Source: Thermocaproicibacter sp036844765 (GTDB lineage: Bacteria; Bacillota; Clostridia; Oscillospirales; Acutalibacteraceae). From it: 64,000 bases of DNA. Both the position numbers and the translations under genes were made by a program. The DNA is taken from contig DAIUFE010000005.1 of assembly GCA_036844765.1 (NCBI GenBank), positions 9,092-73,091 of the forward strand, written 5' to 3'. Numbering within the stretch: position 1 is the stretch's first letter; each line of letters starts with the position of its first letter. Under the pieces are notes generated by a model that saw only the letters and a program-made list of their open reading frames with translations, had not been told where the DNA came from and searched no databases. This document shows, in pieces, positions 8,543-17,487 of the stretch.

Positions 8543-8588
8543 AAAGACGTTGTAGGGCGTGCAAAGCGTCCCTTCCAACGTCTTTTTT
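8543..8588 (+). terminator. Terminator-like attenuator hairpin in the glnN leader
   Basis: AAAGACGTTG (8543-8552) pairs perfectly with CAACGTCTTT (8576-8585), with an inner GGGCG/CG-CCC stem, and the 3' arm runs into TTTTTT. Transcripts from the promoter at 8500-8528 would end after about 54 nt unless the hairpin is overridden. A second, weaker hairpin (GACGGC/GCCGTC) lies at about 8598-8626 before the start codon. Confidence 0.8.
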
Positions 8589-8653
8589 GTGTTTTCCGAC
8601 GGCTTTTGCAGAAAAATCCGGCCGTCATTTTGAATTGAGGGAGTGGATCGTAC

Positions 8654-10741
8654 ATGGGCAATATCCCCGAACTGTTCGGCAGCCTTGTGTTCAACGACAC
8701 CGTGATGAAGGCCCGGCTGCCCAAAGCGGTTTACGCCGCCCTGCGGGAGACGCGGGAGCGGGGAAAGCCGCTGGACCCGAAGGCGGCCGACGTGGTGGCC
8801 GCCGCCATGAAGGAGTGGGCCGTGGAAAAGGGCGCGACCCACTTCACGCACTGGTTCCAGCCCATGACGGGCATCACCGCCGAAAAGCACGACAGTTTTA
8901 TCGCCCCGACCGAGGACGGGAAGGCCCTGATGGAATTTTCCGGCAAGGAGCTGATCAAGGGCGAGCCGGACGCTTCCAGCTTCCCTTCGGGCGGCCTGCG
9001 CGCCACGTTCGAGGCGCGGGGTTACACCGCGTGGGACCCGACCAGCAACGCGTTCATCAAGGACCGCTCCCTCTGCATCCCGACGGCGTTCTGCTCCTAC
9101 GGGGGGGAGGCTCTGGACAAAAAGACCCCGCTGCTGCGCTCGATGGACGCCATCAACCGGCAGGCGCTGCGCATCCTGCGGCTCTTCGGCAACACGAAGG
9201 CCAAGCGCGTGATCACCACGGTGGGGCCGGAGCAGGAATATTTCCTCATCGACAAGGCCATGTATGAAAAGCGGGAGGACCTGGTCTACACGGGCCGGAC
9301 GCTTTTCGGCGCGAAGCCGCCCAAGGGGCAGGAGATGGAGGACCATTACTTCGGGGTCATCAAGCCCCGCGTGGCCGAGTTCATGAGCGACCTGAACCGG
9401 GAGCTCTGGAGACTGGGCATTCCCGCCAAGACCGAGCACAACGAGGTCGCGCCCTCGCAGCACGAGCTCGCCGTGATCTACACCACGGGCAACATCGCGA
9501 CCGACCACAACCAGCTGGTGATGGAGATGATGAAGAAGGTCGCGAACCGCCACGGCCTGACCTGCCTGCTGCACGAAAAGCCGTTCGAGGGCATCAACGG
9601 CAGCGGCAAGCACAACAACTGGAGCATCTCGACCGACAAGGGCGAAAACCTGCTGGAGCCGGGCGATTCCCCGTCCCGGAACGCCCAGTTCCTGCTGTTC
9701 CTCACCGCCGTGATCAAGGCGGTCGACGAGCACCAGGACCTGCTGCGCATCTCCGTCGCGAGCGCGGGCAACGACCACCGTCTGGGCGCGAACGAAGCCC
9801 CGCCGGCCATCGTCTCGATGTTCGTCGGCGACGAGCTGGCCGACATCCTCGCCTCCATCGAGGACGGCGGCGACTACGTGCAGAAGGACCGCGTGTTCAT
9901 GGAGATCGGCAGCGACATCCTGCCGCGCTTCCCCAAGGACACGACCGACCGCAACCGCACCTCGCCGTTCGCGTTTACCGGCAACAAGTTCGAGTTCCGC
10001 ATGGTGGGCTCCACGGCCTCGATCGCCTGCCCGAACATGATGCTGAACACGATTGTGGCCGACGAGCTGAAGCAGTTCGCGGACACCCTTGAAAAAGCCG
10101 ACGACTTCAAGAGCACGCTGAACCGCCTGATCAAAGAGACCATCCGGGAGCACAAGCGCATCCTGTTCAACGGGAACAACTACGCGCCGGAATGGGTCGC
10201 GGAGGCCGAAAAGCGCGGACTGCTCAACCTGCCCGGCACGGTGGACTGCCTTCCCTACTACATCCGCGAGGAAAATATCGCGCTGTTCGAGCGGCACGGC
10301 GTACTCTCGAGGGCCGAGGTCCACGCGCGGTACGAGATCGAGCTTGAAAATTATTATAAGCAGCTCCATATCGAGGCGCTGACCATGCTGGACATGGCGA
10401 AAACGGAGATCCTCCCCGCCGCGGTGGGGTACATGAGGGACCTCGCGGCCGAGATCGCCTCCAAACAGGCCGTCGGCGCGGGCGCGTCGTTTGAAAACGA
10501 CCTGCTGAAAAAGCTCTCCGCCCTTTCGGACGATCTGTACGCGCAGACCGGGAAACTGGAACAGGCGGCGGAAAACGCGCCCGCGGGGGGCGACGTTCTC
10601 GCCGCCGCGCGATATTATCACGACGCAGTCCTTTCCGCAATGGAGAAGGTCCGCGGGCCGGCGGATCGGATCGAATCGCTGGTCGGCTCGGGATACTGGC
10701 CCTATCCGACCTACGGGAAGCTGCTGTTCAGCGTGGTCTGA
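8654..10741 (+). CDS. glnN: Glutamine synthetase type III
   Basis: 695 residues, the length of the GSIII family, which is about 250 residues longer than GSI. Signatures include VGPEQEYFLID, TEHNEVAPSQHELAVIY and NGSGKHNNWSI. It makes glutamine from glutamate, ammonia and ATP; the family is dodecameric. GAGGGAG lies upstream of the ATG. It is transcribed away from the split glutamate synthase, so the two form a GS-GOGAT pair sharing one intergenic control region. The leader hairpin suggests control by premature termination. A strong terminator follows. Confidence 0.95.
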   Translation: MGNIPELFGSLVFNDTVMKARLPKAVYAALRETRERGKPLDPKAADVVAAAMKEWAVEKGATHFTHWFQPMTGITAEKHDSFIAPTEDGKALMEFSGKELIKGEPDASSFPSGGLRATFEARGYTAWDPTSNAFIKDRSLCIPTAFCSYGGEALDKKTPLLRSMDAINRQALRILRLFGNTKAKRVITTVGPEQEYFLIDKAMYEKREDLVYTGRTLFGAKPPKGQEMEDHYFGVIKPRVAEFMSDLNRELWRLGIPAKTEHNEVAPSQHELAVIYTTGNIATDHNQLVMEMMKKVANRHGLTCLLHEKPFEGINGSGKHNNWSISTDKGENLLEPGDSPSRNAQFLLFLTAVIKAVDEHQDLLRISVASAGNDHRLGANEAPPAIVSMFVGDELADILASIEDGGDYVQKDRVFMEIGSDILPRFPKDTTDRNRTSPFAFTGNKFEFRMVGSTASIACPNMMLNTIVADELKQFADTLEKADDFKSTLNRLIKETIREHKRILFNGNNYAPEWVAEAEKRGLLNLPGTVDCLPYYIREENIALFERHGVLSRAEVHARYEIELENYYKQLHIEALTMLDMAKTEILPAAVGYMRDLAAEIASKQAVGAGASFENDLLKKLSALSDDLYAQTGKLEQAAENAPAGGDVLAAARYYHDAVLSAMEKVRGPADRIESLVGSGYWPYPTYGKLLFSVV

Positions 10742-10756
10742 AGATTCAACCGATGA

Positions 10757-10797
10757 AAGCGCCGTCCGGGCCTGTCGAGCCCGGACGGCGCTTTGTC
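10757..10797 (+). terminator. Terminator of glnN
   Basis: Near-perfect 14-bp GC-rich stem (AAGCGCCGTCCGGG/CCCGGACGGCGCTT) followed by TTTGTCTT, between two convergent genes. Confidence 0.85.
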
Positions 10798-10817
10798 TTG
10801 CTCGGCCCGCTTCCGAT

Positions 10818-12089
10818 TCACGGCCGCCGGCCGAAGACCAGGACGTCCGCGTTGACGTCCGGCATCCCGATCACGGTCTTCCCGGGGGAAACGGCCACCT
10901 CCGGCTTTCCGAAGCGGCGGTCCTGCAGATCGACCAGCGTCCAGTCAAAATCCCGGAATTCGGTCCCGAGGGTCACCTGGACCGCGTAGGGGATATAGAC
11001 GGCGACCTTGCCGCCGTCTTTGGAAACCGCCGCCCGGATCTCCGGGTAGCCGCCGGCCGGCAGCTCCGCGGGCTCCAGGTCCGCGAGGCCCCACGTCTCG
11101 AACAGGCTGCGCGCGAAGGAGACGTCCCACGCCCCCGGCAGGCGGAGCGCCGTGCGCCACGGGAACGGCATTTTGGAATACGCCTCGCCCGGGAACGGCT
11201 CCCCCTTTTTGTGGAAGCTCCAGATCCCGTGGGCGCCGTAGGTCACCCCGGCCTTCGCGCCGGAAAGGAGCGACGACCAGACCGCCCTGCGGACGTCGAA
11301 CGCGCCGAAGCGCCCGTATTCGTTGCCGAACCCGTGCCCCTCGTAGCACGGCTCGCCGTTCACCACCGGGCGCTTGACGGGCTTCCGATAGAACGTTTCC
11401 GCCAGATCGTAGGCCAGATGCTGACCCTTCCGGTCGTGGCAGGACTGGTACATGTAAAAATCGAGGAGCGGGGAATTCTCGATCTCCGCCGGCAGGTCGG
11501 AAAGCCCGCCGCACAGGTGGAGCGTCGTCAGCGCGTCCGGGCTGACCTTTTTGACGGTCTCGAGGGCGGCGAGGTAGTATTTCACCGCTTCCGGCGTTCC
11601 GAAGTTCGTGTCGCCGCTGACCAGGTAGACGGGGTCGAACCGCGCGAACTGCTCCGCCGCAAAAGCGACGTAAGGCCGGACCGCCCCGAAGGGCATGATG
11701 TGGTCCGGCATTCTTTCCGACGCCCAGGTGCCGGGCACGTGGTCGCACCAGAGCATCGCGAGGGCGGGGACGAACCCCCGGTCGGCGGCCATCCCGAGGA
11801 ACCGCTTCGCCCGGTCGAAATACGCCCCGTTCCAGTGGAAGTAGTCGTATTTCCCGTCCGGGCCGACGGCGAATGGAAGGACCTCCGGCCGAACCTCGCT
11901 CCGGTCCCACTGCGGGAGGATGTTGATCTGCAGGGCGTTGAAACCCTGCGCTTTCCGGTAATCGAGGTACTCCTCCCACTCCCCGGCCGTGCAGTTGGTG
12001 AACGCGCTCCAGCAGGTGTCGGCCAGATAGAAAAAAGGCCTGCCGCCGCTCCGAAATCCGTCCTTGGTGCGATTGACTGAAAGTTTCAA
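10818..12089 (-). CDS. DUF4038-family glycoside hydrolase-like protein
   Basis: 423 residues. The N-terminal FFYLADTCWSAF and the TIM-barrel-type strands (ALQINILPQW, FVPALAMLWCDH, VYLVSGDTNF, PVVNGEPCYEG) match DUF4038, a family that includes apiosidase-type (GH140) enzymes. A beta-rich tail occupies about the last 90 residues. The exact substrate cannot be deduced. A TTG start (before KLSVNRTKDG) is chosen because GGAGG lies 10 bases upstream and conserved sequence begins right after it; longer ATG frames run through the promoter region. No signal peptide is seen, so it probably acts on imported sugar. It is divergent from the beta-propeller-like gene. Confidence 0.75.
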   Translation of the reverse strand: MKLSVNRTKDGFRSGGRPFFYLADTCWSAFTNCTAGEWEEYLDYRKAQGFNALQINILPQWDRSEVRPEVLPFAVGPDGKYDYFHWNGAYFDRAKRFLGMAADRGFVPALAMLWCDHVPGTWASERMPDHIMPFGAVRPYVAFAAEQFARFDPVYLVSGDTNFGTPEAVKYYLAALETVKKVSPDALTTLHLCGGLSDLPAEIENSPLLDFYMYQSCHDRKGQHLAYDLAETFYRKPVKRPVVNGEPCYEGHGFGNEYGRFGAFDVRRAVWSSLLSGAKAGVTYGAHGIWSFHKKGEPFPGEAYSKMPFPWRTALRLPGAWDVSFARSLFETWGLADLEPAELPAGGYPEIRAAVSKDGGKVAVYIPYAVQVTLGTEFRDFDWTLVDLQDRRFGKPEVAVSPGKTVIGMPDVNADVLVFGRRP

Positions 12090-12128
12090 TTTACAAGCGC
12101 CTCCGCTCCGTCGATTGGATCCGATGAT

Positions 12129-12157
12129 ATTATAGCCCGCCGCCCGGGCGGAAGCAA
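12129..12157 (-). promoter_or_regulatory. Probable promoter of the DUF4038 gene
   Basis: A perfect TATAAT on the minus strand with TTGCTT 17 bases upstream; the ribosome site follows within about 25 bases of the expected start. Confidence 0.6.
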
Positions 12158-12178
12158 CCGGCCTCGGGCAATCGGGCA

Positions 12179-12207
12179 GTGACATTTTCCCGAAGATGCG
12201 GTATACT
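12179..12207 (+). promoter_or_regulatory. Promoter of the beta-propeller-like gene
   Basis: GTGACA and TATACT separated by 17 bases on the plus strand, followed by the ribosome site GGAGGG before the ATG at 12247. Confidence 0.7.
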
Positions 12208-12246
12208 GGCTCCATAAAAATAAAAAAGCGATGCGGAGGGCAGGCA

Positions 12247-14295
12247 ATGAGCACGAAAACATTCATGTACCGGTTTCTGGACCCGGACGGATACCGCCTG
12301 ATCAACCAGGCGGGCGTACAGCAGGCCGCCTTCCCGATGGACGGGTGCCCCTACAACGCCTGCTGGGACGGGTTTTTGGCGCCGGACGGTCGGGTCTATC
12401 TGGCGGCGGCCAGCGAGATTACGGTCGGCGAATACGCCAAGATGGTGGAATACCGATTCGAGGACAACAGCTTTCACGATCTGTTTTACAGCAGGGACGT
12501 GATCCTTCCGCCGGCCAGGGCGATCACTTCCTCCAAGTTCCACACCTCGACGGACGTGATGGAGGACGGCCGGATCATCGCGGCCACCCATACGACCGAC
12601 AAAGCCCCGTCCCATCCGACGTGGCTTTATCTGCAGTACTACGACAATATCTGGGAAGGCTTTCCGGGGTCGTCCCTGATCGTCTACGACCCGAAAACCG
12701 ACCGGGCGGAAAATATCGGGATCCCGGTCCCGAGGGAATCCCTCTACGGCGGGGTGTACAACCGGCGGAACCGCTGCTATTACGCCATCGGATACGCGCG
12801 CGGCCACCTGTACGAATATTCCTTCGTCACCAGGAGGGTGACCGATTTCGGCAAGGTGACCGAATTTGAGACATTCCGCATCCATCTCGGCCCGGACTTC
12901 AACGTCTACGGCGTTTCCCGGTCCGGCACCATGTTCCGCCTGGACACGGAAAAGCGCGAGCTGGTCAACCTGAGCCATACCTTTCCGCCCAGGAACGGGG
13001 GGCCGAACGACTGCATGTCGGTCTACACGCGCTCGATGGGGGGCGCGGCCAACATCCCCGGCACCTCCCAATTCGTCTTCACGCTTTTCCAGTCCGAGGG
13101 CCTGTACCGGTATGACACCAAAACCGACGAGCTGAAAAATCTCGGGAACTACCGCTCGGCCGACGCCTACTGCGAGGGCTTCGAGAGCTATGAGGGCGTT
13201 TTCAGCATGAAGTTCGACCGCGACGGCGCCCTGTGGTACCCGATCACGTGCTATTCGAGCGCGAGCAACGGGAACGGGGATTTCTCCTTCCGGCTGGGCC
13301 CATCGCTGATGCGGTGGGACCTGCTCCGCGGCGGGAAGCCGGAATGCCTCGGCATGATCGGCACGCCGAAGCGCGCGAACGCGACGGTCCCCTCGCTGAT
13401 GCTGGACAACGAAAGGAACCGGATGTATCTGGTCGACACCAACCACGCGGCGGACGGCATGTCCCTGCTGGCGATCGACATGAACCGCTTCAGGCCCCAC
13501 ATGTACGAGCGGGGCCCGAGATGCAGCGACCCCTATCTGTACCCGCAGACGCCCCGCTATGTGAAAATGCGCGCCGAATCCGACCGGCAGCGGAAGATCA
13601 TGGAGGAGAACACGGCGGATTTCAGGCCGCCCAAAATGATCCCTGTCTACCTGTGGCGCTCCTGCAAGCCGGAGGATTCCAGAGTGATCGGGCTTGCCTG
13701 GACGGACGGGACCACGGTGGAGGGTGTCTGCGGGGACGGCCGTTCCGCAAAGTACTGGTTCCGCATCGCGGCCGGCGGGACGCTGGCGGCTTTCCGGCCG
13801 CTGGAGGAGGTTCCGGAAGAGCACCGAAAATGGCTGAAGGGCCGCCTGCTTCCCCAGAAGACGACCCTGCCCGCCGGCCTCGACTGGCCCTGCGTGGGAG
13901 GGCGCAGGTACAAAGCGGTCCCCTGCGCGGACGCGGACTGGTCCGGCGGCAGAAAGCTGGTCGGCACGCTCGACGGCGCGCTGGCGATCCTGGACGGGGA
14001 ACGGGTCTATTCGCTCGGACCCGCCGCCCCGTCCGGCCCGATCCGCTGCCTGACGGCGGACGCGGCGAAAACCGCCGCTTACGGCGTCGCGGGCGACCCC
14101 GACGACCTGGGGAGCGTATTCCGCTACGACGACGCGCGGGGCCTGCGCCGGCTCGGCAGGCTGTACTGCGCCGGCGGGGAGTATCCCACGGCGGCGGGCA
14201 ACGTGCTCTCCAGCGCGGCGGTCAACGCGGAAGGCACCCTGCTCGCGGTCGGCACGGGCGACCGGCTCGGCGTCGTTTTTATCCTCACCCTGTAA
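12247..14295 (+). CDS. Cytoplasmic beta-propeller-like protein of unknown function in a glycan locus
   Basis: 682 residues without signal peptide or membrane segment. It shows repeated short beta-strand blocks with recurring motifs (LIVYDPKTDRAENIGIP, LYRYDTKTDELKNLGN, YLYEYS-type) typical of seven-bladed propellers such as oligogalacturonate lyases or SMP-30-like folds. I cannot assign a catalytic site. It begins the plus-strand half of the glycan locus and is followed by a GH16 enzyme and a sugar importer. GGAGGGCAGGCA precedes the ATG. Possible roles are a lyase or hydrolase acting on imported oligosaccharide, or an accessory binding protein. Confidence 0.72.
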   Translation: MSTKTFMYRFLDPDGYRLINQAGVQQAAFPMDGCPYNACWDGFLAPDGRVYLAAASEITVGEYAKMVEYRFEDNSFHDLFYSRDVILPPARAITSSKFHTSTDVMEDGRIIAATHTTDKAPSHPTWLYLQYYDNIWEGFPGSSLIVYDPKTDRAENIGIPVPRESLYGGVYNRRNRCYYAIGYARGHLYEYSFVTRRVTDFGKVTEFETFRIHLGPDFNVYGVSRSGTMFRLDTEKRELVNLSHTFPPRNGGPNDCMSVYTRSMGGAANIPGTSQFVFTLFQSEGLYRYDTKTDELKNLGNYRSADAYCEGFESYEGVFSMKFDRDGALWYPITCYSSASNGNGDFSFRLGPSLMRWDLLRGGKPECLGMIGTPKRANATVPSLMLDNERNRMYLVDTNHAADGMSLLAIDMNRFRPHMYERGPRCSDPYLYPQTPRYVKMRAESDRQRKIMEENTADFRPPKMIPVYLWRSCKPEDSRVIGLAWTDGTTVEGVCGDGRSAKYWFRIAAGGTLAAFRPLEEVPEEHRKWLKGRLLPQKTTLPAGLDWPCVGGRRYKAVPCADADWSGGRKLVGTLDGALAILDGERVYSLGPAAPSGPIRCLTADAAKTAAYGVAGDPDDLGSVFRYDDARGLRRLGRLYCAGGEYPTAAGNVLSSAAVNAEGTLLAVGTGDRLGVVFILTL

Positions 14296-14335
14296 GCGGC
14301 ATCCTACGGCGATTTGGGAAAGGGGTTTGTTTTAT

Positions 14336-15109
14336 ATGATCGACCTGAGCCGATGGAAGCTCGTGTTTGCCGACGATTTCAACGGCGGCGGGCTGGACAA
14401 AACGAAATGGAGGTTCCGCACGGAAAGCGGAAAGGACTGCGAGGTCCGGCGGGGCGGCTACTGGTCCAGGGACCAGGCGATCGTCAGGGACGGCCGTCTG
14501 ATCCTCCGCACCGAACACAAGGACGGTCCGGCGGGCCCCGGGTGGTACGCTTCCGCCGTCACGACGGACGGCCTGTTCAGCCACCGGTATGGCTACTACG
14601 AAGCGCGCTGCATCCTGCCGAAGGGCGAAGGCTTCTGGGCCTCTTTCTGGATCCAGAGCAACAACATGCGCATCCCGGGAAAGGATACCGGCGGCGGCCT
14701 GAACGGCGCGGAGCTCGACATCTTTGAGGCGCCGTACTACGGCAGGGGACCGGAGCTGCATTCCCGCGTCTCCACGGCCGTCCATGTCGACGGAGCGCCG
14801 CCGCTCCTCCAGTCAAAACATCTCGGCGATTTCCCGGCCGCCGAACCCTACGATCGGTTCAACACCTACGGCGTCGAGTGGAACGAAAGCGAGTACATCT
14901 TCTATATCAACCGGAAAGAGACCTGCCGCACCCGCTTCCTGAAGGGAACCTCCCGCGTGCCGGAATACATGATCCTTTCCGCCGAAATCTGCGGCGAAAA
15001 CGCGGTCCCCGGCAGAGACTGGGCCGGGCTGGTCACAGACCATCCCGGGATGCCGCCCGCCGATTTCGTCGTGGACTACGTTCATGTCTACGATAAAATT
15101 CCGGAATAA
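14336..15109 (+). CDS. Glycoside hydrolase family 16 protein
   Basis: 257 residues covering the GH16 jelly-roll fold. The catalytic motif E-x-D-x-x-E is present as ELDIFE (E126, D128, E131). Other conserved stretches are FADDFNGGGLD and FSHRYGYYEARCILP. GH16 enzymes cleave beta-1,3/1,4-glucans, laminarin, agar or related galactans; the spacing here is not diagnostic of one. No signal peptide is visible, unlike most GH16 enzymes, so it may act on imported oligosaccharide. The ATG at 14336 was preferred over an in-frame TTG three codons earlier, on the spacing from AAAGGGG. A terminator follows. Confidence 0.85.
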   Translation: MIDLSRWKLVFADDFNGGGLDKTKWRFRTESGKDCEVRRGGYWSRDQAIVRDGRLILRTEHKDGPAGPGWYASAVTTDGLFSHRYGYYEARCILPKGEGFWASFWIQSNNMRIPGKDTGGGLNGAELDIFEAPYYGRGPELHSRVSTAVHVDGAPPLLQSKHLGDFPAAEPYDRFNTYGVEWNESEYIFYINRKETCRTRFLKGTSRVPEYMILSAEICGENAVPGRDWAGLVTDHPGMPPADFVVDYVHVYDKIPE

Positions 15110-15126
15110 GAGGAGAGAATTCCGCT

Positions 15127-15170
15127 TCCCCCGCCCCGGCCCGCCGAACCGGCGTGCGGGGGATTTTTTT
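15127..15170 (+). terminator. Terminator after the GH16 gene
   Basis: CCCCCGC and GCGGGGG arms around a GC-rich loop, followed by ATTTTTTT. The roughly 300-base interval 15110-15414 otherwise holds only a weak TATGAT (15223-15228) as a candidate -10 for the importer genes. Confidence 0.8.
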
Positions 15171-15414
15171 ACGGCTGGACCGACCGTCCAAACGATCTTT
15201 AGAGAATACGCAAAGCGCCGTGTATGATATGTACAGAAAGTTACCAGCTTTTCCTGTAAGATAGTGGATGGTGCTTCATTCGGTTGTCAGTATATTATTA
15301 CCAATTATCAAGGCGGCGCCCGCCGCGGCTCTTTTTTTACGCGGCGCCGGCATTTTGCCCGGACGGTTTTTCGATTCATCCCGAGCGGATTTTAGAGTCA
15401 TGGGGGAAACAGAA

Positions 15415-16374
15415 GTGAAGTTGGATATGGGAAAATCCGGCGCGTTGAGAAGCTCCCGCCTGACGCTGTGGCAGCGGATCAAGCGGGACAAATGGCTGCT
15501 GCTGATTTTTCTTCCGGGCATCCTGAACGTTCTGATTTTCCAGTACGGCCCGATGGCCGGCCTGGTCATCGCCTTCAAGGACTACAAGCCGCTTTTGGGC
15601 TTTTGGGAAAGCAAATGGGTCGGCTGGAGCAATTTCGAGCGCATGTTCGTCATCCCCGATTTCGGCAGGATCCTCTGGAACACCATTTCGCTGAACATCG
15701 AGACGCTGATTTTCACCTTTCCCATCCCGATCCTGTTCTCTTTGCTGCTCAACGAAATGCGCGGCCGTAAATTCAAGCGCGTCACCCAGACAATCATCTA
15801 TCTGCCGCATTTTATCGCGACGGTGATCGTCGCGGGGATGGTCAAGGAGCTTCTTTCGCCCTCCAGCGGCTATATCGCGAAAGCGATCGGCGCCCTCTTC
15901 GGCATGCAGACCCCGCCGTTCCTTCTGACCATGCCGGGCGCCTCCCACCCCATCCTGATCACGACCGGCGTGTGGCAGGGTTTCGGCTGGGGCACCATCA
16001 TCTATCTCGCCTCGCTTTCCGGCGTCGACCCGCAGCTTTACGAGGCGGCCACCATCGACGGCGCGAGCCGCTTCCAGCGCGTGATCCACATCACGCTTCC
16101 GGCCCTGGCCCCGGTGATCTCGATCAACCTGATCCTGTCGGTCGGCGGCCTGATGTCCAGCAGCTTCGACCTTCCCTTCCTCCTTCAAAACGGCACGAAT
16201 ATGAATACGATGGAGGTGCTCGCGACCTACATCTACAAGCAGGGGATCGCGAGCCACGCGCCAAGCTACGGCTACACCACGGCCGTCGGCATGTTCCAGT
16301 CGGTGGTGAACCTGATCCTGATCACGATCGCCAACAACGCCAGCAAAAAGATTTCCGGAACCAGCTTTTTCTAA
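15415..16374 (+). CDS. Sugar ABC transporter permease (LplB type)
   Basis: 319 residues with six predicted membrane segments and the EAA loop EAATIDGAS on the cytoplasmic side, matching the LplB branch of the MalF-like permeases used for polysaccharide-derived oligosaccharides. A GTG start is chosen because GGGGGA lies 7 bases upstream and the length then equals that of the family; an ATG five codons earlier has a weaker ribosome site. It precedes its partner permease and the lipoprotein gene. No ATPase gene is encoded nearby, which is normal for this importer class that borrows a shared MsmK-type ATPase. Confidence 0.88.
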   Translation: MKLDMGKSGALRSSRLTLWQRIKRDKWLLLIFLPGILNVLIFQYGPMAGLVIAFKDYKPLLGFWESKWVGWSNFERMFVIPDFGRILWNTISLNIETLIFTFPIPILFSLLLNEMRGRKFKRVTQTIIYLPHFIATVIVAGMVKELLSPSSGYIAKAIGALFGMQTPPFLLTMPGASHPILITTGVWQGFGWGTIIYLASLSGVDPQLYEAATIDGASRFQRVIHITLPALAPVISINLILSVGGLMSSSFDLPFLLQNGTNMNTMEVLATYIYKQGIASHAPSYGYTTAVGMFQSVVNLILITIANNASKKISGTSFF

Positions 16375-16392
16375 CAGGAGGCGGGACCCGAT

Positions 16393-17322
16393 ATGACAGC
16401 ACAAACCGACGCGGCGGCCGCAAGGCCGTCCAAGAAAGTCCGGTACCGTAAATACAACGCCATCACGGGCGGCGATATCCTGATCTGGGCGGTCATGATT
16501 TTATCGATCGCCGTCGTCCTTTTCCCGATCCTCAACATCGTGGCCGGCTCGTTGAGCAACAGCGCGCTGGTTCTGCGCGGCCAGGTGGGGATCCTCCCGA
16601 AGGGATTCAGCTTCAACAACTACGTCGCGCTGTTTTCCAACCAGAAGCTGTGGCCCGCGTATGCGCACACGCTTCTTTACACGGCGGTCGGCACGGCGGC
16701 CTCGCTGTTTTTCAACCTCTGCTGCGCCTATCCGCTTTCCAAGCAGACGTTCGTCGGGAGAAAGGTCTGGAACTTCCTGCTGATGTTCACCATGCTGTTC
16801 AGCGGCGGCCTGATTCCTTTCTTCCTGCTCAACACGAGGGTATTCCCGTGGATGAACACGATGTGGCCGTTCACGGTCTCGGGATGTGTCGGCGCATGGA
16901 CGGTGATCCTGGCGCGCACCTTCTTTGAAAGCATTCCGCCCAGCCTGGAGGAATCGGCAAAGATTGACGGCGCGAACGACCTGGTCATCTTGGTGAAGAT
17001 CTATATCCCGCTCTCTCTCCCGATCATCGCGACGCTCGGCCTGTTCGCCGCGGTCGCCCAGTGGAACAACTATTTCGGGCCGATGATCTACATATCGGAT
17101 CCCGGCAAGTGGCCGGTGGCGCTGCTGCTGCGCCAATGGCTCTTCGTCGACGAAGGATCTTCGGCGGCCGGCGTGGGCGGGACGGAACAGGCTTACGCGA
17201 TCCCGCAGCTGGCCCGCAACTATACGGCGATCGTGGTGACCATGCTCCCGATCATCTGCGTTTACCCGTTCATCCAGAAGTATTTCGTCAAGGGCATGAT
17301 GATCGGCGCCGTCAAAGGCTGA
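16393..17322 (+). CDS. Sugar ABC transporter permease (YtcP/MalG type)
   Basis: 309 residues with six membrane segments, the cytoplasmic loop EESAKIDGAND and the C-terminal KGMMIGAVKG found in the YtcP family. ACAGGAGGC precedes the ATG. It pairs with the LplB-type permease 18 bases upstream and with the lipoprotein gene after the palindromic element at 17358. Confidence 0.9.
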   Translation: MTAQTDAAAARPSKKVRYRKYNAITGGDILIWAVMILSIAVVLFPILNIVAGSLSNSALVLRGQVGILPKGFSFNNYVALFSNQKLWPAYAHTLLYTAVGTAASLFFNLCCAYPLSKQTFVGRKVWNFLLMFTMLFSGGLIPFFLLNTRVFPWMNTMWPFTVSGCVGAWTVILARTFFESIPPSLEESAKIDGANDLVILVKIYIPLSLPIIATLGLFAAVAQWNNYFGPMIYISDPGKWPVALLLRQWLFVDEGSSAAGVGGTEQAYAIPQLARNYTAIVVTMLPIICVYPFIQKYFVKGMMIGAVKG

Positions 17323-17357
17323 CAGCGAAGCCGCTTTCCAACGGCTGCTGAAATATA

Positions 17358-17458
17358 TAGCAACTCCAGTTGCGATTGAGAGACGAAAAGCGCTTCTCTC
17401 CCCCCCTCCGGCGGGGGGGAGAAGCGGAAAGTCTTCCGCAGCTCAACTGGGAACGCTG
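17358..17458. mobile_element. TA-flanked palindromic element (copy 1)
   Basis: About 101 bp, flanked on each side by TA. The ends TAGCAACTCCAGTTG and CAACTGGGAACGCTG are imperfect inverted repeats; the centre is CCCCCCC-TCC-GGCGGGGGGG, with CGCTTCTC/GAGAAGCG arms outside it. It sits between the permease and lipoprotein genes of an importer operon and would form a stable hairpin in the mRNA. Confidence 0.82.
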
Positions 17459-17487
17459 TAGAATAAAGACACAGGAGGAGGATCCTT

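Noticed and set aside
8543..8653. Known glutamine riboswitch upstream of glnN
   Set aside because: The sequence lacks the conserved segments I recall for the glnA and downstream-peptide motifs; only a simple terminator-like hairpin is evident.
8471..10621. A 716-codon open frame on the minus strand opposite glnN
   Set aside because: Antisense to type III glutamine synthetase; no family features.
12196..12246. Longer start for the propeller-like gene
   Set aside because: It would begin within the -10 region of the promoter and lacks a ribosome site; GGAGGG precedes the ATG at 12247.
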